A stretch of DNA of 16,739 nt from Acidimicrobiia bacterium (GTDB taxonomy: Bacteria; Actinomycetota; Acidimicrobiia; Spongiisociales; UBA5794): contig JAUVNV010000025.1 in assembly GCA_030599515.1 (NCBI GenBank), forward strand, positions 1 through 16,739, written 5' to 3'. The position numbers and the translations under genes were made by a program. The notes below the pieces were generated by a model, which did no database searches, was not told where the DNA came from, and worked only from the letters and a program-made list of their open reading frames with translations. Position 1 is the stretch's first letter, and each line of letters starts with the position of its first letter. Below are positions 14,394 to 16,739 of the stretch, in pieces.

Positions 14394-15705
14394 AGGCAAG
14401 CTCTGCTTGGACCGCTTCGGCCACCATGGCGGCTACTTCTTCGGCTTCGGACTCCGTCGGGGCTTCGACCATGACCCTGATGAGCGGCTCCGTGCCGGAT
14501 GGACGGACCAGAAGTCGCCCGCGGCTCCCGAGACGGCGCTCGCCCTCGGCGATTGCGGCGAGGATGACTCCGTTGCCTTCGAAGCCCTTCTCCTTGACGA
14601 TGACGTTGGTGAGCACCTGCGGATAGGCGCTCATCACCGTCCTCAACTCGCGAAGTTCCTTCCCGGTGGAGGCCATGACCTCCATCAGTCGAAGTGCCGT
14701 ACGGAGTCCGTCGCCCGTGGCCCGATCCTCGAGGAGGACGTGCCCTGATTGTTCTCCACCGACGACGGCCCGTGAGGTACGCATGGCTTCGAGAACGTAT
14801 CGATCTCCGACCGTCGTTTCTATGACCTTGATCCCGAGGCGTTCCATTGCCTTCCGGAAGCCGAGATTCGACATCACCGTGGCCACTACGGTGTCGTTCT
14901 TGAGCCGTCCTCGTTCCTTCATCCACCGAGCGAAGATCGCCATGATCACATCGCCGTCGGCCACGACGCCGTCCTCGTCGACGGCGATGAGCCGATCGGC
15001 ATCACCGTCGAATGACAGGCCGACGCGACCGCCGGCGCTACGCGCCACTCGCTCGGGGTGGGTTGCGCCGCATCCGTCGTTGATGTTCATCCCGTCCGGA
15101 TCGACGTTGATGAATTCGACGGTCGCCCCGACCCGCTCGAACAGCGCAGGTGCGGCGAGGAAGGCAGCACCGTTCGCCGCGTCGGCAACGAACTCCAATC
15201 CTTGCATCGAGTACTCAACGGGGCGCGAGATCGTCTCGACATAGCGCTCGATGGCATCGCTCATCACGGTCTGGATGCCGATCTTCGGGCCGACGCCACG
15301 GAACCAGGGCTCGCCGGCGAGGAAGCGGGCCTCGATCGCGGCCTCGTCGCCATCGGCAAGTTTCGTCCCGTTTGCGCCGAAGAACTTGATCCCGTTGTCG
15401 GGCGCCGGATTGTGAGACGCGCTGACCATGACTCCAAAGATCGCGTTCGTGTCGCGCACGAGTCGAGAGACGGCGCCAACGGGGATGATCCCGAGGTCGA
15501 CGGTGTCGATACCAACCGAGTTGAATCCGGACATGAGAGCGGCCGCGAGCATCGGACCCGACCGGCGCGTATCACGACCGACGATCACGTGCCCTTCGCG
15601 GTTCTCACCTGCGGCGCGGGCGAGATCGAACGCCATCGCCGGAGTGAGGTCGTCGTTTGCGACGCCGCGAACGCCATCGGTACCGAAGAGATGCCGTTCA
15701 GCCAT
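14392..15705 (-). CDS. glmM: Phosphoglucosamine mutase GlmM
   Basis: A 437-residue enzyme converting glucosamine-6-phosphate to glucosamine-1-phosphate for UDP-GlcNAc. Landmarks: MAERHLFGTDGVRGVAN start, SASHNP at 95-100 with phosphorylated Ser97, metal loop DGDADR at 233-238 (Asp233, 235, 237), sugar loop VGGEQSGH, and phosphate-binding RPSGTEPLIRV near the C-terminus. The ATG at 15705 is preferred because GGGGGA lies seven bases before it; an ATG five codons earlier (15720) is possible. It follows rpsI by 48 bp and precedes glmS, so consecutive pathway enzymes are neighbours. Confidence 0.96.
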   Translation of the reverse strand: MAERHLFGTDGVRGVANDDLTPAMAFDLARAAGENREGHVIVGRDTRRSGPMLAAALMSGFNSVGIDTVDLGIIPVGAVSRLVRDTNAIFGVMVSASHNPAPDNGIKFFGANGTKLADGDEAAIEARFLAGEPWFRGVGPKIGIQTVMSDAIERYVETISRPVEYSMQGLEFVADAANGAAFLAAPALFERVGATVEFINVDPDGMNINDGCGATHPERVARSAGGRVGLSFDGDADRLIAVDEDGVVADGDVIMAIFARWMKERGRLKNDTVVATVMSNLGFRKAMERLGIKVIETTVGDRYVLEAMRTSRAVVGGEQSGHVLLEDRATGDGLRTALRLMEVMASTGKELRELRTVMSAYPQVLTNVIVKEKGFEGNGVILAAIAEGERRLGSRGRLLVRPSGTEPLIRVMVEAPTESEAEEVAAMVAEAVQAELA

Positions 15706-15753
15706 CCTGGCGTCCCCCATCGTGATCGACGTGGTGCGGGTGCAACGCCTGGA

Positions 15754-16146
15754 TCAACGCTTGGTGAACTGAGGTGCGCGACGGGCCTTGCGGAGGCCGT
15801 ACTTCTTGCGCTCCACCTTGCGGTCGTCACGTCGCAGAAGACCGGCCTTCTTCAGGATCTGCCGCAGTTCCGGGTCGATCTCAACGATCGCCCGGGAAAT
15901 GCCGAGGCGGAGCGCATCGCTCTGCCCGGTTGTTCCGCCGCCTTCGAGCGTGGCACTGATGTCGTAGCGGCCTTCGAGTTCGGTGACCCTGAGCGGCTCC
16001 ACCACGCGAAGGCGGTGCGCGGCCTCAGGGAAGTAGTCATCGAGGCTCTTCCCGTTGAGGGTGAACTGCCCGGATCCATCGACAAGTCGCACGCGGGCGA
16101 CCGATGTCTTCCGGCGGCCGGTGGCCTGAACAAGCGGTTTCGTCAT
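15754..16146 (-). CDS. rpsI: 30S ribosomal protein S9
   Basis: A 130-residue uS9 protein. TGRRKTSVARV at 9-19, GGGTTGQSDALRLGISRA in the middle and the basic tail KKYGLRKARRAPQFTKR, whose end reaches the ribosomal P site, are all present. The ATG overlaps the rplM stop (ATGA), the conserved rplM-rpsI pairing with translational coupling. Confidence 0.98.
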   Translation of the reverse strand: MTKPLVQATGRRKTSVARVRLVDGSGQFTLNGKSLDDYFPEAAHRLRVVEPLRVTELEGRYDISATLEGGGTTGQSDALRLGISRAIVEIDPELRQILKKAGLLRRDDRKVERKKYGLRKARRAPQFTKR

Positions 16147-16610
16147 CAGGCTTCAGCCCTTCCGTGCGTGAGTGTGAGACTTTTCGGTTCCTGCGCCCGG
16201 TGCGGGTGGTTCGGACCGGCGTAGACCTTGAGTTTCGTGAGTGTCTGGCGACCGAGCCTGTTCTTGGGGATCATTCCCCTGACGGCATTCGTGACCAGAC
16301 GATCGGGATGATCGATTCGCATCTTCGCCAGCGTCTTGCTCCGGAGACCTCCGGGGAAGCCGGAGTGGCGGTAGTAGACCTTCTGAGTCTCCTTGTTGCC
16401 GGTCACCGCGACCTTGTCCGCATTGACGACGATGACGTAGTCACCCATGTCCATGTGGGGAGCGAAGGTCGGTTTGTGCTTGCCGCGAAGGATCTGGGCG
16501 ATCTCGGAAGCGAGACGTCCGAGGGGAATACCCTCAGCGTCGACGACGTACCAGCTCCGCTCGATGTCGGCGGGCTTGGGCGTGAACGTTTTCTGCAGCT
16601 TGGCTTTCAT
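16146..16610 (-). CDS. rplM: 50S ribosomal protein L13
   Basis: A 154-residue uL13 protein, an early assembly protein of the large subunit. [16 protein letters not shown] at 20-35, [27 protein letters not shown], the [13 protein letters not shown] segment and [14 protein letters not shown] are the family hallmarks. The start ATG at 16610 follows a GAGGACTCCC leader. It is the first gene of the ribosomal pair; the window ends 129 bp upstream. Confidence 0.98.
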   Translation of the reverse strand: MKAKLQKTFTPKPADIERSWYVVDAEGIPLGRLASEIAQILRGKHKPTFAPHMDMGDYVIVVNADKVAVTGNKETQKVYYRHSGFPGGLRSKTLAKMRIDHPDRLVTNAVRGMIPKNRLGRQTLTKLKVYAGPNHPHRAQEPKSLTLTHGRAEA

Positions 16611-16639
16611 CGGGAGTCCTCAGACGGAACGAAACCACC

Positions 16640-16682
16640 CCCGGGGACCCGGGAGCGGAGCCGAATGCTATCGGGTCCCGGG
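16640..16682 (-). promoter_or_regulatory. Hairpin in the rplM upstream region (leader structure or upstream terminator)
   Basis: CCCGGGGACCC (16640-16650) pairs with GGGTCCCGGG (16673-16682) apart from one bulged base, with a 22-base loop. The loop holds TAGCAT on the minus strand (16665-16670), with TTGGCC about 18 bp upstream, so a promoter may overlap it. It could be an autoregulatory L13 leader or the terminator of a gene beyond the window; the sequence does not decide. Confidence 0.4.
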
Positions 16683-16739
16683 AGATAAGGCCAACCGGAT
16701 CGACCCGGACAGCGCGGCAGTACACGGCCTGCGGTCACA

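Noticed and set aside
14051..14926. Minus-strand frame with a hydrophobic [12 protein letters not shown] stretch upstream of glmS
   Set aside because: The apparent membrane segment is just the translation of the GTAGAAA-type heptamer tract; the rest is a shadow of glmM.

Overview
The window reads as a GC-rich actinobacterial chromosome segment, most plausibly from the Acidimicrobiia or a nearby deep lineage. The lineage is inferred from gene order, protein style, frequent GTG starts and the paired CIRCE operators upstream of groES, not from a search. No rRNA, tRNA or CRISPR array was found. Nearly everything is on the minus strand, so transcription runs from high to low coordinates.

Right part (about 12252-16610): rplM and rpsI (ribosomal proteins L13 and S9), glmM, glmS and then acpS (11829-12209). 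GlmS makes glucosamine-6-phosphate and GlmM isomerises it for the cell wall; AcpS activates acyl carrier protein. A terminator with a T-run follows glmM. The glmM-glmS gap holds a heptamer repeat tract and palindromes.

Middle accessory insert (about 10209-11828): a structured non-coding stretch ends in a strong hairpin. Next to it is a 1.23-kb element: one plus-strand gene (AbiEi-like winged helix plus DUF559 PD-(D/E)XK-type nuclease fold) between 124-bp imperfect terminal inverted repeats. Each repeat carries two 45-bp palindromic units at an identical 71-bp pitch. In many actinobacteria nnr lies between acpS and alr; no nnr is visible here. This is the most unusual structure in the window.

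Left-central operon (3788-10208): alr, a P1/S58 family peptidase, a family-4 uracil-DNA glycosylase, tsaE, tsaB, rimI, tsaD and an M50 site-2-type protease with CBS domains. They are chained by ATGA or GTGA overlaps, with one 1-nt gap. TsaE, TsaB and TsaD are the dedicated bacterial t6A tRNA-modification proteins. Next come groES-groEL behind two CIRCE elements.

Left end (1-1673): a plus-strand GNAT acetyltransferase converges on groEL across a TTCG-loop terminator. A Nudix (CoA-pyrophosphatase-like) gene is divergent from it. The last 65 codons of that Nudix gene are present again, inverted, at the very start of the window, forming a palindrome of about 500 bp.

A second theme is heptameric (7-bp) tandem repeats. 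They occur at four intergenic locations, always beside gene 3' ends and hairpins, with several different unit sequences. They even encode the last five residues of two proteins. The two Nudix arms differ in heptamer copy number, so these tracts have changed in length.
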